A program made the translations under genes and the position numbers. A DNA stretch of 64,000 nucleotides, from positions 124,001 to 188,000 of the forward strand of contig NZ_JAKJSC010000001.1 in assembly GCF_029029525.1 (NCBI RefSeq). Reading direction: 5' to 3'. The notes under the pieces are model-generated. The model was not told the DNA's origin. It saw nothing but the letters and a program-made list of their open reading frames with translations, and did not search any database. How positions within the stretch are numbered: position 1 is the stretch's first letter; every line of letters begins with the position of its first letter. Below are positions 1 to 7,478 of this stretch, piece by piece. The stretch comes from Labilibaculum sp. DW002 (GTDB lineage: Bacteria > Bacteroidota > Bacteroidia > Bacteroidales > Marinifilaceae).

Positions 1-2
1 AA

Positions 3-848
3 CGCCCAAGAGTTTTAGGATTTAATCCTAGTCAGTTTGATAAGGCTGGAGCCTTTTCATTTGCGATACTGCATAAAGATGTTGATCAAAAGCATCCATG
101 GCAAGTTCTAGAAAAGGAATATGGTGAAGATGTTATTCCAGCTATAGCTGATCAAACGGTAATCGTTTGGGGATTGAAAAAAGCTGTTGGCGACACTTTA
201 TACTATCAGGATGAATATGGAAAAGAGGTGAAGCTTTTGCTGATGGGAGGCTTGAACAATTCCATCTTTCAGGGAAACCTTTTGATTGCTGATTCTTACT
301 TTCAAAAGCATTGGCCTTCGGTTAGTGGTTCGAAGATATTGTTGGTTGATTATCCGAATGTTAGTGATGATCAATTCATGCAACAGTTTGAGAGTAATCT
401 ACAAGATGTAGGAGTAAGCGGAATGAAGACTTCTGATCGGTTGGCAGCTTTCTATTCTGTTGAAAATACGTATCTAAACATGTTTATGTTGCTGGGAGCA
501 TTAGGTGTGATGATTGGAACCTTAGGTTTAGGAATTGTTTTGATGAGAAACATATTGGAACGTAAAAAAGAGTTGGCTTTACTGGCCGCCATAGGATATC
601 AACAAGGCAGTTTGTTTAAATTACTGTTTTTCGAAAATGTATTTTTATTGCTAGCAGGATTAGCGTGTGGTGTGAGTGCTGCTTTCATTGGAGTTCTGCC
701 ATCCATTCTTTCACCATCTTTTCAAATGCCAGTTGGCTACATTTTGTCCTTACTCTTTGGAATCTCAATTAGTGGATTAATCTGGATTTACATTCCAGCT
801 CGCATGATCAAGAAATTTAAAATAGCAGAATCATTAAAAAACGAATAA
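3..848 (+). CDS. ABC transporter permease, FtsX/MacB type (5' truncated)
   Basis: The frame is open from the window edge, so the true start lies upstream and only about 280 C-terminal residues are present. The visible part has a periplasmic segment followed by three hydrophobic helices near the end (starting around MFMLLGALGV, LLFFENVFLL and VGYILSLLFG), with a basic cytoplasmic loop containing RNILERKKELALLAAIGY between the first two. That loop and three-helix end are typical of FtsX-fold permeases of MacB/LolCE-like exporters. The ATPase and the N-terminal half are outside the window. It ends 29 bases before the beta-propeller lipoprotein gene on the same strand, so it may belong to the same transcription unit. 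Substrate unknown. Confidence 0.85.
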   Translation, partial: RPRVLGFNPSQFDKAGAFSFAILHKDVDQKHPWQVLEKEYGEDVIPAIADQTVIVWGLKKAVGDTLYYQDEYGKEVKLLLMGGLNNSIFQGNLLIADSYFQKHWPSVSGSKILLVDYPNVSDDQFMQQFESNLQDVGVSGMKTSDRLAAFYSVENTYLNMFMLLGALGVMIGTLGLGIVLMRNILERKKELALLAAIGYQQGSLFKLLFFENVFLLLAGLACGVSAAFIGVLPSILSPSFQMPVGYILSLLFGISISGLIWIYIPARMIKKFKIAESLKNE

Positions 849-877
849 TAATTAACTATTACTATAAAACAAACCCA

Positions 878-2095
878 ATGAAAAACCTAAGTATCGTATT
901 AATCGCAGTATTATTTTTCGCTTGCAATGCAAAGCAGAAAAAAGTAACTGAATGGAGAGGTGAGAACCGCTCTGGTATTTATAACGAAACCAATTTGTTG
1001 AAAGAATGGCCAACAGAAGGACCTACTGCCTTGTGGGATGTCGAAGGAATTGGCAATGGATATGGATCGCCTGTAATTGCAGAAGGTAAGATCTTTTTGA
1101 ATGGTGAAATTGATAGTGTAGCCTATTTATTTGCTCTCGATTTACAAGGGAAAACACTTTGGAAGACTGAGTTTGGTAGAGATTGGATGGTAAATTTTAT
1201 TGGAAGCCGTTCAGCTCCAACTGTTGTTGATGATATGATTTATGTAGCTTCAGGTTTGGGAGATATTGCTTGTATACAGGCAGAAACAGGTGAATTGAAA
1301 TGGAAAGTGAATATGCTAGAGAAATACAAAGGGAAGAATACTCGTTTTGGATATTCGCAATCTTTATTAATAGATGGTGATTTGGTATTTGCTGCCCCTG
1401 GAGGAATTGATAACAATATCATTGCTTTGAATCGTTTTACAGGCGAATTGGCTTGGACAAATCCAGGAGTTGGAGAGATTTCGGCTTACTGTTCTCCTTT
1501 GTTGTTAGAGTTCCCATCTCGAAAAGTTTTGGTAACTTTCTCAGACAATGCTTTAATGGGTATTGAATCGCAAACAGGAAAGATGTTGTGGACGGAACTG
1601 CAGGACACGTTATGCGATATCAATGGAAACACACCAATTTTTGAAGATGGTTATTTGTATTACGTTGCCGGATGTGGTAATGGAACTGTGAAAATGAAGG
1701 TTTCAGAAGACGGAAGTCAAATCACGGAAGTGTGGAGAAACAAAGAATTGGATAACATCATGGGTGGTGCTGTGAAATTGAATGGTAAAATCATTGCTTC
1801 CGGACATCGCAAGAAAGTTTGGAAAAGCGTTGATGCTGAGACTGGAGAAACAAGAGATACCTTGAAATTTGGTCGTGGTGCAACAATTGCTGCCGATGGA
1901 ATGTTATATTGTTACAATGAAAGAGGTCAGGTAGGACTTGTAAACGTTACTCCTGAGAGTATGGATATTGTTAGCAAATTTAAAGTGACCAAAGGAACGA
2001 AAGAGCATTTTGCTCAGCCTGTTATCAACGATGGCGTTTTGTACATTCGTCATGGAGATGCTTTAATGGCATACGATATCAAGAAGAAGATTTAA
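878..2095 (+). CDS. PQQ-like beta-propeller lipoprotein
   Basis: 405 residues with a lipoprotein signal peptide; the lipobox ends FFAC with Cys at about residue 16, so the protein should be membrane anchored outside the cytoplasm. The rest shows repeated blades of the PQQ-binding-like type, with recurring Ala/Leu-D-x-x-TG-x-x-x-W elements (ALDLQGKTLWK, ALNRFTGELAW, GIESQTGKMLW, VDAETGETRD). This fold occurs in BamB-like and dehydrogenase-like proteins; here no PQQ ligand set or catalytic residues can be assigned. It sits between an ABC permease and a ferredoxin/radical SAM pair, so a scaffold or assembly role is possible but inferred. Confidence 0.85.
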   Translation: MKNLSIVLIAVLFFACNAKQKKVTEWRGENRSGIYNETNLLKEWPTEGPTALWDVEGIGNGYGSPVIAEGKIFLNGEIDSVAYLFALDLQGKTLWKTEFGRDWMVNFIGSRSAPTVVDDMIYVASGLGDIACIQAETGELKWKVNMLEKYKGKNTRFGYSQSLLIDGDLVFAAPGGIDNNIIALNRFTGELAWTNPGVGEISAYCSPLLLEFPSRKVLVTFSDNALMGIESQTGKMLWTELQDTLCDINGNTPIFEDGYLYYVAGCGNGTVKMKVSEDGSQITEVWRNKELDNIMGGAVKLNGKIIASGHRKKVWKSVDAETGETRDTLKFGRGATIAADGMLYCYNERGQVGLVNVTPESMDIVSKFKVTKGTKEHFAQPVINDGVLYIRHGDALMAYDIKKKI

Positions 2096-2100
2096 TAATC

Positions 2101-2121
2101 ATTTTAGTGAGTAGCTAAAAT
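2101..2121 (+). other. Intercistronic hairpin
   Basis: ATTTTAG at 2101-2107 pairs with CTAAAAT at 2115-2121 around a 7-base loop. There is no long T run after it, so it is more likely a weak processing or stabilising hairpin than a terminator. Confidence 0.35.
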
Positions 2122-2140
2122 TTGAAGTAAAGCAGAGAAC

Positions 2141-3001
2141 ATGAGCAAACAAATATTCATTTGCGGGTGCGAAAAGGATGGAAAGATCGAAAAGGAATCG
2201 GTTCAGAAGTTGAGAAGCACTTTGGAGGAGAAGAATATAGGCTATACCTATATCGAGGATATGTGCGGTACAATTTTAAAGAATCCCGACGATTTGGAAA
2301 GTTTGTACACCGCTGAGGATGCTATTGTATTTGGTTGTCAGGCTCGCGCGATGCAGCATTTAGTTGATAATTCAGGAAAAAAGATAGAAAAGAATGTTAC
2401 CGAATATCATCACGTTGAGGATGAAAATCAGGAAGAAGTAATTTCTCAATTGGAATCCAATACAGGTGAACCTTTGAAAATAAAGTATACTGATTCTTGG
2501 AAGCCTTGGTATCCGGTTATCGATTATGAGCGTTGCAATGGCTGTCGCAAATGCTTGAATTTTTGTTTGTTCAGTGTTTATTCTGTTGAAGATGATGGAA
2601 CTGTTGTCGTTTCTGCTTCGGCGAATTGCAAGGACATGTGTCCAGCTTGTGCAAGAGTATGTCCTCAAAATGCAATCATCTTCCCAAAACATGCCGAAAG
2701 TCCTATTGATGGAGGAGAAGGCGATGGAACAGAGAACGAAAAGACAGATATTCTGGAACAAATTCAAAATGAAGATGTTTATTCAGTATTGAGTGCTCGA
2801 AGAAAGAATTTTCAGGTATCATTGCTAAAGAATGATCAGTTTAAAATGGCGGAAGAAGAGCGACGAGCTTGTTGTAGTGGGCCGGATAAAAAAGAGGAAG
2901 TAAAGGAAGAAGAAAAATGTGATTGTGACTGCAATTGCAAGGAAGAACCGGAGAGTAAATGCGATTGCAAAGATGGAGATTCCAATTCAAGCTGTTGTTA
3001 A
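2141..3001 (+). CDS. 2x[4Fe-4S] ferredoxin-type protein with Cys-rich C-terminal tail
   Basis: 286 residues. The first ~110 residues form a small domain that starts ICGCEKDGKI and contains CGT and FGCQAR. A ferredoxin module follows with eight Cys in two groups: C132, C135, C138, C142 and C163, C167, C170, C174. The last ~50 residues are charged and rich in Cys (CDCDCNCKEE, then CDCKDG, ending SSCC), unlike ordinary ferredoxins; a metal-binding or scaffold role is possible but unproven. The next gene, 55 bases on, is a radical SAM enzyme, so the likely job is electron delivery to it. No homologue of known function is recognised. Confidence 0.8.
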   Translation: MSKQIFICGCEKDGKIEKESVQKLRSTLEEKNIGYTYIEDMCGTILKNPDDLESLYTAEDAIVFGCQARAMQHLVDNSGKKIEKNVTEYHHVEDENQEEVISQLESNTGEPLKIKYTDSWKPWYPVIDYERCNGCRKCLNFCLFSVYSVEDDGTVVVSASANCKDMCPACARVCPQNAIIFPKHAESPIDGGEGDGTENEKTDILEQIQNEDVYSVLSARRKNFQVSLLKNDQFKMAEEERRACCSGPDKKEEVKEEEKCDCDCNCKEEPESKCDCKDGDSNSSCC

Positions 3002-3008
3002 AATTAAT

Positions 3009-3041
3009 AGACCTAATAGGTTTTTTAAACCTGTCAAGTCT
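3009..3041. repeat. REP-like palindrome (AGACCT...AGTCT type)
   Basis: An imperfect palindrome with the core AGGTTTTTTAAACCT flanked by AGACCT and AAGTCT. It lies in the 55-base gap between the ferredoxin and radical SAM genes. From general knowledge, similar gacctg/caggtc palindromes are scattered in Bacteroidota genomes; copy number cannot be seen here. Confidence 0.5.
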
Positions 3042-3056
3042 GAATAATAGATATAA

Positions 3057-4250
3057 ATGATATTTTCATTAGGAAGTAGAATATTGAGACAGGTAGATGC
3101 CCGATTACTTTGGAAACTTGGCTATAATCTGGGTTGGAAGGGAATGAAAGCCGTTTCGAAACACAAAAAACGACTGAAAAAGGGTGAGTTATTTCCTGCA
3201 TTTTTAATGATTTCTTTAACTGACAATTGCAACCTGAGTTGTCAGGGCTGTTGGGTAAGTATCGACAATAAATCCAAAGGAATGGATGTTGACACCCTCA
3301 ATAATGTGATTGAATCTGGAAAGAAGAAAGGATCTTATTTCTTTGGCTTGCTAGGCGGAGAACCCTTAATGTATCCTCATTTATTTGAGGTGATGGAGAA
3401 ACACTCCGACTGCTACTTTCAACTCTTTACGAATGGCACGCTTTTATCTGATGAGTACGCTCAACGTATGCGCAAGTTGGGTAATGTATCGCCATTGGTT
3501 AGTGTTGAAGGATTAAAGGATGTCAGTGATGTTCGCCGTGGCGCTAATGATGTATACGGAAGAACTATGAAAGGTATAGAAGCTTCGGTCAACAATAAGC
3601 TTTTTACAGGTGTTGCAACTTCGGTTTGTAAATCGAATTTCAAGGAACTGGTTAATGAAGATTTTATAAATGCTTGCATCGACAAGGGTGTTCATTACTT
3701 GTGGTATTATATATACCGACCAGTTGGAGCTCGCCCAACGACAGATTTGGCTTTATCCGAAGAAGAAATACTGGAATTGCGCCAGTTTATGGTTGATATT
3801 CGTGTGAAAGCACCATTGATGATTATCGATACTTATTGGGATGGAGATGGCAAAGCCTTATGTCCTGGTGCGATTGGCTTAAGCCATCATATTAATCCCT
3901 TTGGAGATATTGAGTTTTGTCCACCAATTCAATTCGCAAAAGAGAAAATTGATAAGGACACCGATATTGTAAATCTGATTGAGAATTCGAAATTTATTGG
4001 TGGTTTGCGAAAAGGCATTAACGACTGTACCCAAGGATGTATTCTATTGGATAATCCACAGGAACTGCACACGATGCTAAAAGATACAAATGCCTATGAT
4101 TCTTCGAAAAGAAATACTTCCTACGAAGAGTTAAAGAAAATGAAAGCATGTGCTGGCCATCATATTCCTGGGAAAGAGATTCCTGAGAAAAGTTGGCTGT
4201 ACCGATTTGCCAAAAAGTATTCCTTTTTTGGGTTCGGTGCTTATGGATAG
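3057..4250 (+). CDS. Radical SAM protein with SPASM-like C-terminal cysteines
   Basis: 397 residues. The radical SAM cluster motif CxxxCxxC is at C58, C62 and C65 in the context TDNCNLSCQGCW, followed by a GGEP motif (LLGGEPLMYP) used for SAM binding. The C-terminal third has further cysteines (LCPGAIG, FCPPI, DCTQGC) resembling a SPASM/twitch auxiliary cluster region. The protein therefore probably makes 5'-deoxyadenosyl radical in the cytoplasm and modifies an unknown substrate. It lies between a ferredoxin and a polyprenyl synthase, which suggests tailoring of an isoprenoid or isoprenoid-linked product; this is inference. It does not look like HpnH. Confidence 0.88.
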   Translation: MIFSLGSRILRQVDARLLWKLGYNLGWKGMKAVSKHKKRLKKGELFPAFLMISLTDNCNLSCQGCWVSIDNKSKGMDVDTLNNVIESGKKKGSYFFGLLGGEPLMYPHLFEVMEKHSDCYFQLFTNGTLLSDEYAQRMRKLGNVSPLVSVEGLKDVSDVRRGANDVYGRTMKGIEASVNNKLFTGVATSVCKSNFKELVNEDFINACIDKGVHYLWYYIYRPVGARPTTDLALSEEEILELRQFMVDIRVKAPLMIIDTYWDGDGKALCPGAIGLSHHINPFGDIEFCPPIQFAKEKIDKDTDIVNLIENSKFIGGLRKGINDCTQGCILLDNPQELHTMLKDTNAYDSSKRNTSYEELKKMKACAGHHIPGKEIPEKSWLYRFAKKYSFFGFGAYG

Positions 4251-4260
4251 TATTGTGATA

Positions 4261-4282
4261 GAGACGCAAGGCATTGCGTCTG
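4261..4282. repeat. REP-like palindrome (AGACGCAA/TTGCGTCT type)
   Basis: AGACGCAAGGCATTGCGTCT is a near-perfect inverted repeat between the radical SAM and DUF116-fusion genes. A related perfect 20-base palindrome, AGACGTATTGCAATACGTCT, occurs at 35433-35452, so at least two members of this family are in the window. Confidence 0.6.
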
Positions 4283-4330
4283 TACGATTGAAATTAATAG
4301 GGGTATTAGGATAATTGATATTTGTACTAG

Positions 4331-5938
4331 ATGATTTTAAGAAACAACCAACCAAATATGAGCTTTGGAAACGATTTACCTCAGCATCCTGAAAAGCTGA
4401 AGCAGATTCGTGATTTAATTCGCGATTATGCTGCTGAGAGTGAATTGGTGCCACCCTTACAGGAAGAAGAAGTCATTTTTCATTCTGGAGAATTGATTCA
4501 AAAGCATCCTGAATTGTTTCTTTATCAAAAGCTCTTGGCTGTCATGATTAACAATTATGCTTGGAGCAATATTGTGGCTGGAATTCCATTTAATCGCCGG
4601 ATCTTACTATTGCCAAAATGCATTAGCCATTCTACTAAATGTCCTGCAAAATATGATGAGCTGGGATTACTTTGCGAACAATGTGGACTTTGTGATTTAG
4701 CAGGAATCATTTCACAAGCTGATGAATTGGGTTATCATACCATCGTTAGTGAAGGAACAACATCTGCAAGTTTGTTACTTTCTTCAGGTCAGGTGGAGTG
4801 TGTTGTTGGTGTTGGCTGTTTGCATTCATTTGAACGCTCGTTTCCTTTGGCTGTAAAAGAAGCTGTTCCATCCATTGCAATTCCGCTTTACAACAATGAT
4901 TGTAAGGATTCTAAAGTTGATAGAATTTGGTTAGATGAAGTTCTTGCAGTACGAAATGAAAGCAATTGGAAAGGCTGGATTAACTTAGATACGTTAAAAA
5001 CGCTTGTGAAAGAATGGTTTGCGACTGATAAGCTAATAGCTCTTTTCGGAGAAAATGATCCAACTATTGATATTGCGATAAATTGGATGGAAAAGGATGG
5101 TAAACGCTGGCGACCTTTGATTATGGTAGCTGTTTACGATGCTTTTACTGGAAAATCTGGAGAATATGACGAAACAATACAGAAATTAGCTGTTTCTATT
5201 GAGTGTTTTCACAAGGCATCCTTGGTTCATGATGATATTGCAGATGAAGATGATGAACGTTATGGAAAGCCAACGCTTCACAAAGAATATGATGTTCCAG
5301 TTGCACTAAACGTTGGAGATCTACTGGTTGGGTATGGTTATCAAATGATAGCAGAATCAGGTGCTAAGCACATTCGGAAATTACTAAAAGTCGCTTCTCA
5401 CGGACATCGTGATTTGTCTCTCGGACAAGGAGAGGAACTATTGTGGAGAAGCAATGAAAAATTGCTAACACAAGAAGAGATTCTACGCATTTTTAGTAAT
5501 AAAACATCTCCGGCTTTTGAAGTGGCTTTGCAATTTGGAGCAATTTTAGCTGATGCAAATGAGGATGTTCAGCAAATAATCTCAAATTACAGTAAAGCAT
5601 TAGGGATTGCTTACCAAATTAAGGATGATTTGGATGATTTCAGACAGGACAGTATTGCCAGTGGCTTTAATACTGTTCAGCCATCTTTGGTATCTACACT
5701 TTTAAATAAAAAGCATCCAGAAAAGATGCAAGAATGGTTCGATCGCATGCAAAAAGGAGATACAAGCATCGCAACAGAATTTTTACAGTGGGATGAAACA
5801 AAAGAGGCGATGAAAGCAACTGAAGAGATGTTGGTTGAATACAAGCGAAATACGCTGAAATCACTCAAACCATTAAAGCATCCGACATTAAAAATATTAT
5901 TGACTCGCTTACTGAATCGGATTGTACCAGAAAGTTAA
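4331..5938 (+). CDS. DUF116 - polyprenyl diphosphate synthase fusion
   Basis: 535 residues with two parts. Residues ~85-205 match the DUF116 pattern: KCISHSTKCP, CEQCGLCD, then a Rossmann-like run (ADELGYHTIV, EGTTSAS, VGVGCLHSFE). Residues ~235-500 are an all-alpha trans-polyprenyl diphosphate synthase with GKRWRP, a first aspartate-rich motif DDIAD at D301-D305, and a second one DDLDD at D432-D436, so the metal-diphosphate site appears intact. It should join isopentenyl diphosphate to an allylic diphosphate; chain length is not predictable here. DUF116 cysteines may bind a metal or Fe-S cluster. The fusion is continuous, with no frameshift. Neighbours are a radical SAM gene upstream and two terpene-cyclase-fold genes downstream. 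Confidence 0.88.
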   Translation: MILRNNQPNMSFGNDLPQHPEKLKQIRDLIRDYAAESELVPPLQEEEVIFHSGELIQKHPELFLYQKLLAVMINNYAWSNIVAGIPFNRRILLLPKCISHSTKCPAKYDELGLLCEQCGLCDLAGIISQADELGYHTIVSEGTTSASLLLSSGQVECVVGVGCLHSFERSFPLAVKEAVPSIAIPLYNNDCKDSKVDRIWLDEVLAVRNESNWKGWINLDTLKTLVKEWFATDKLIALFGENDPTIDIAINWMEKDGKRWRPLIMVAVYDAFTGKSGEYDETIQKLAVSIECFHKASLVHDDIADEDDERYGKPTLHKEYDVPVALNVGDLLVGYGYQMIAESGAKHIRKLLKVASHGHRDLSLGQGEELLWRSNEKLLTQEEILRIFSNKTSPAFEVALQFGAILADANEDVQQIISNYSKALGIAYQIKDDLDDFRQDSIASGFNTVQPSLVSTLLNKKHPEKMQEWFDRMQKGDTSIATEFLQWDETKEAMKATEEMLVEYKRNTLKSLKPLKHPTLKILLTRLLNRIVPES

Positions 5939-6243
5939 AAATACAAGGAGTCAAATTTTCGGAATTTAGTCCGGAAACCGGGACCCGTTTAGTGAAGAAT
6001 GCGTTAAAAACAAAAGACTGTGTGAGCGGAGCGAGTTTCTTTTGTTTAGCTTTCGAACTATTAACGGGTGGTTGAGGACGCTATCCGTGGCCTTTTGTTT
6101 ACTTTTTGGCAATAAAAAGTAAAAGCCCATCGGCTTGAGCTTGAGATAAAAAAATAATAATAGAGCTAATATTTAAATGTATTGGCCTTTCTTTTGAGTT
6201 ATCGATAAAGAATAAAAATTCATAATTATCAATTCATATCATT
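5939..6243. other. 305-base gap; includes hairpin and probable repeat
   Basis: No gene is apparent. The stretch holds a strong inverted repeat, TTTACTTTTT (6098-6107) with AAAAAGTAAA (6114-6123) around GGCAAT. The surrounding sequence resembles non-coding fragments scattered through Bacteroidota genomes, from general knowledge; this cannot be confirmed within one window. The last 60 bases are AT-rich and could hold a promoter for the following gene, though no clear TAnnTTTG was found. Confidence 0.4.
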
Positions 6244-7227
6244 TTGAATAAAAATATAAACTGTAATCAATACATTCTAGAAGCACTTCTAAAATCACAA
6301 GAAGTCTTGAGTGAAGAAGCACAGAATCATATTAAAACCTTCGTAATTACTCAGAAATGTGTTGATGGTGGGTTTAAGGATCGTTCTGGTAAGGCAGATT
6401 TATATTATTCTGTTTTTGGCTATACGCTAGCCTTGATTTTAGATTACAAACTAGATATCCTTGAAGAACGGAAATACTTGAGAAGGCTGAAGCGAGATGA
6501 GGAATTGGATTTTGTTCATTCCGTTTGTTTTGTTCGCTGTGATTTTTTGCTGCAATTAATAGAATTGAGACAAAGATCAGGCTTAAGCTCATCCAAATTT
6601 CTATCCATAAGCTTCGCTAAAGAATTAATCCTTGGTAAAGTAGTAAAATCACTGAAAAACAATTGTTCCGAATTATTATGGGATATTGAAGAGTATATAA
6701 GTGAAGATGGAGGATACAACCACAATAAAAAAGGTGCAGTGAGATCTACAATCTATGCAAATTACCTGATGTGGACACTTTATCAGGATTTACAAACCGA
6801 GCAAGAGGTTTTAGATGAGATTACCGATGCAAATAAAATATTGCGAGCAACGAACGGATCATTTGCTAATGAAGAAAATAGCACAGATGGTGTTACCTCT
6901 TCAACTGCTGCAGGATTAATCATGAGTATTGCTGGAAAGTCTGCAGAAACGGTTAAGACAAAGGAATGGCTGAACCAGATGTTATCTAAAAGAGGTGGGT
7001 TTATGGCAGCTAGAGAGGTGCCAATTGCAGATTTATTATCTACATCAACGGCATTGTTCGCTTTGAAGGTATCTGGAGAAAATATGCAAGAATATGCTGA
7101 AAATTCCGTAAATTTCATCAATCTTCACTGGGATGAGTCCGGTGGGTTCTTTGGCAGCATTGCCGACATGACTTGTGATGTGGAGTATACTTATTACGCA
7201 CTTTTGGGTTTAGGAGTACTATCCTAA
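6244..7227 (+). CDS. Prenyltransferase-beta/terpene-cyclase-fold protein
   Basis: 327 residues, starting at TTG; the first in-frame residues are MNKNINCNQY. The sequence is built of alpha-alpha repeats with the Gly-Gly-[YF] marks of protein prenyltransferase beta subunits and cyclases: DGGFKDRSGKADLYYSVFGY near residue 45, DGGYNH near 158, GGFMAA near 252, and GGFFGS near the end. In the final repeat the His that helps bind zinc in farnesyl/geranylgeranyl transferases appears replaced (CDVEYTYYALLGLG), so zinc-dependent protein prenylation is doubtful. It may instead be a partner or half-cyclase for the larger cyclase downstream. Length is close to the single-barrel beta subunit. Confidence 0.72.
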   Translation: MNKNINCNQYILEALLKSQEVLSEEAQNHIKTFVITQKCVDGGFKDRSGKADLYYSVFGYTLALILDYKLDILEERKYLRRLKRDEELDFVHSVCFVRCDFLLQLIELRQRSGLSSSKFLSISFAKELILGKVVKSLKNNCSELLWDIEEYISEDGGYNHNKKGAVRSTIYANYLMWTLYQDLQTEQEVLDEITDANKILRATNGSFANEENSTDGVTSSTAAGLIMSIAGKSAETVKTKEWLNQMLSKRGGFMAAREVPIADLLSTSTALFALKVSGENMQEYAENSVNFINLHWDESGGFFGSIADMTCDVEYTYYALLGLGVLS

Positions 7228-7256
7228 CTTATGAGTTATGAGTTGCGGATTTCATT

Positions 7257-7320
7257 GTCATCCCGAGGAACCGAGGGATCTGTTGAATCTGAAGAGATCC
7301 TTCACTTCGTTCAGGATGAC
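7257..7320. repeat. REP-like inverted repeat (GTCATCC ... GGATGAC)
   Basis: GTCATCC at 7257-7263 pairs with GGATGAC at 7314-7320, and inner arms GGATCT/AGATCC extend the stem. It lies in the gap between the two terpene-cyclase-fold genes. Palindromes of this kind (catcccgaggaac..., gatccttcacttcg...) are widespread dispersed elements in bacteria; the rest of the 251-base gap shows nothing coding. Confidence 0.6.
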
Positions 7321-7478
7321 GATTTAAAGGGTATTATTTAAGTTACCTGTTGGCTGGCATTTATTTTAAGGAGCTTCTGTTTTTTGTATTTAAGACAAAA
7401 AATGAAGTCGGGTTTTGGCGGATAGCCCAATACAAAAAATAAATAGCGCAATATTGATTTGAAATTAGATTGGTTTAA

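Noticed and set aside
2372-2767. 131-codon antisense frame across the ferredoxin gene
   Set aside because: Opposite strand of clear Fe-S motifs.
3057-4250. HpnH-type hopanoid radical SAM
   Set aside because: Only general radical SAM likeness; the C-terminal cysteines and surroundings differ.
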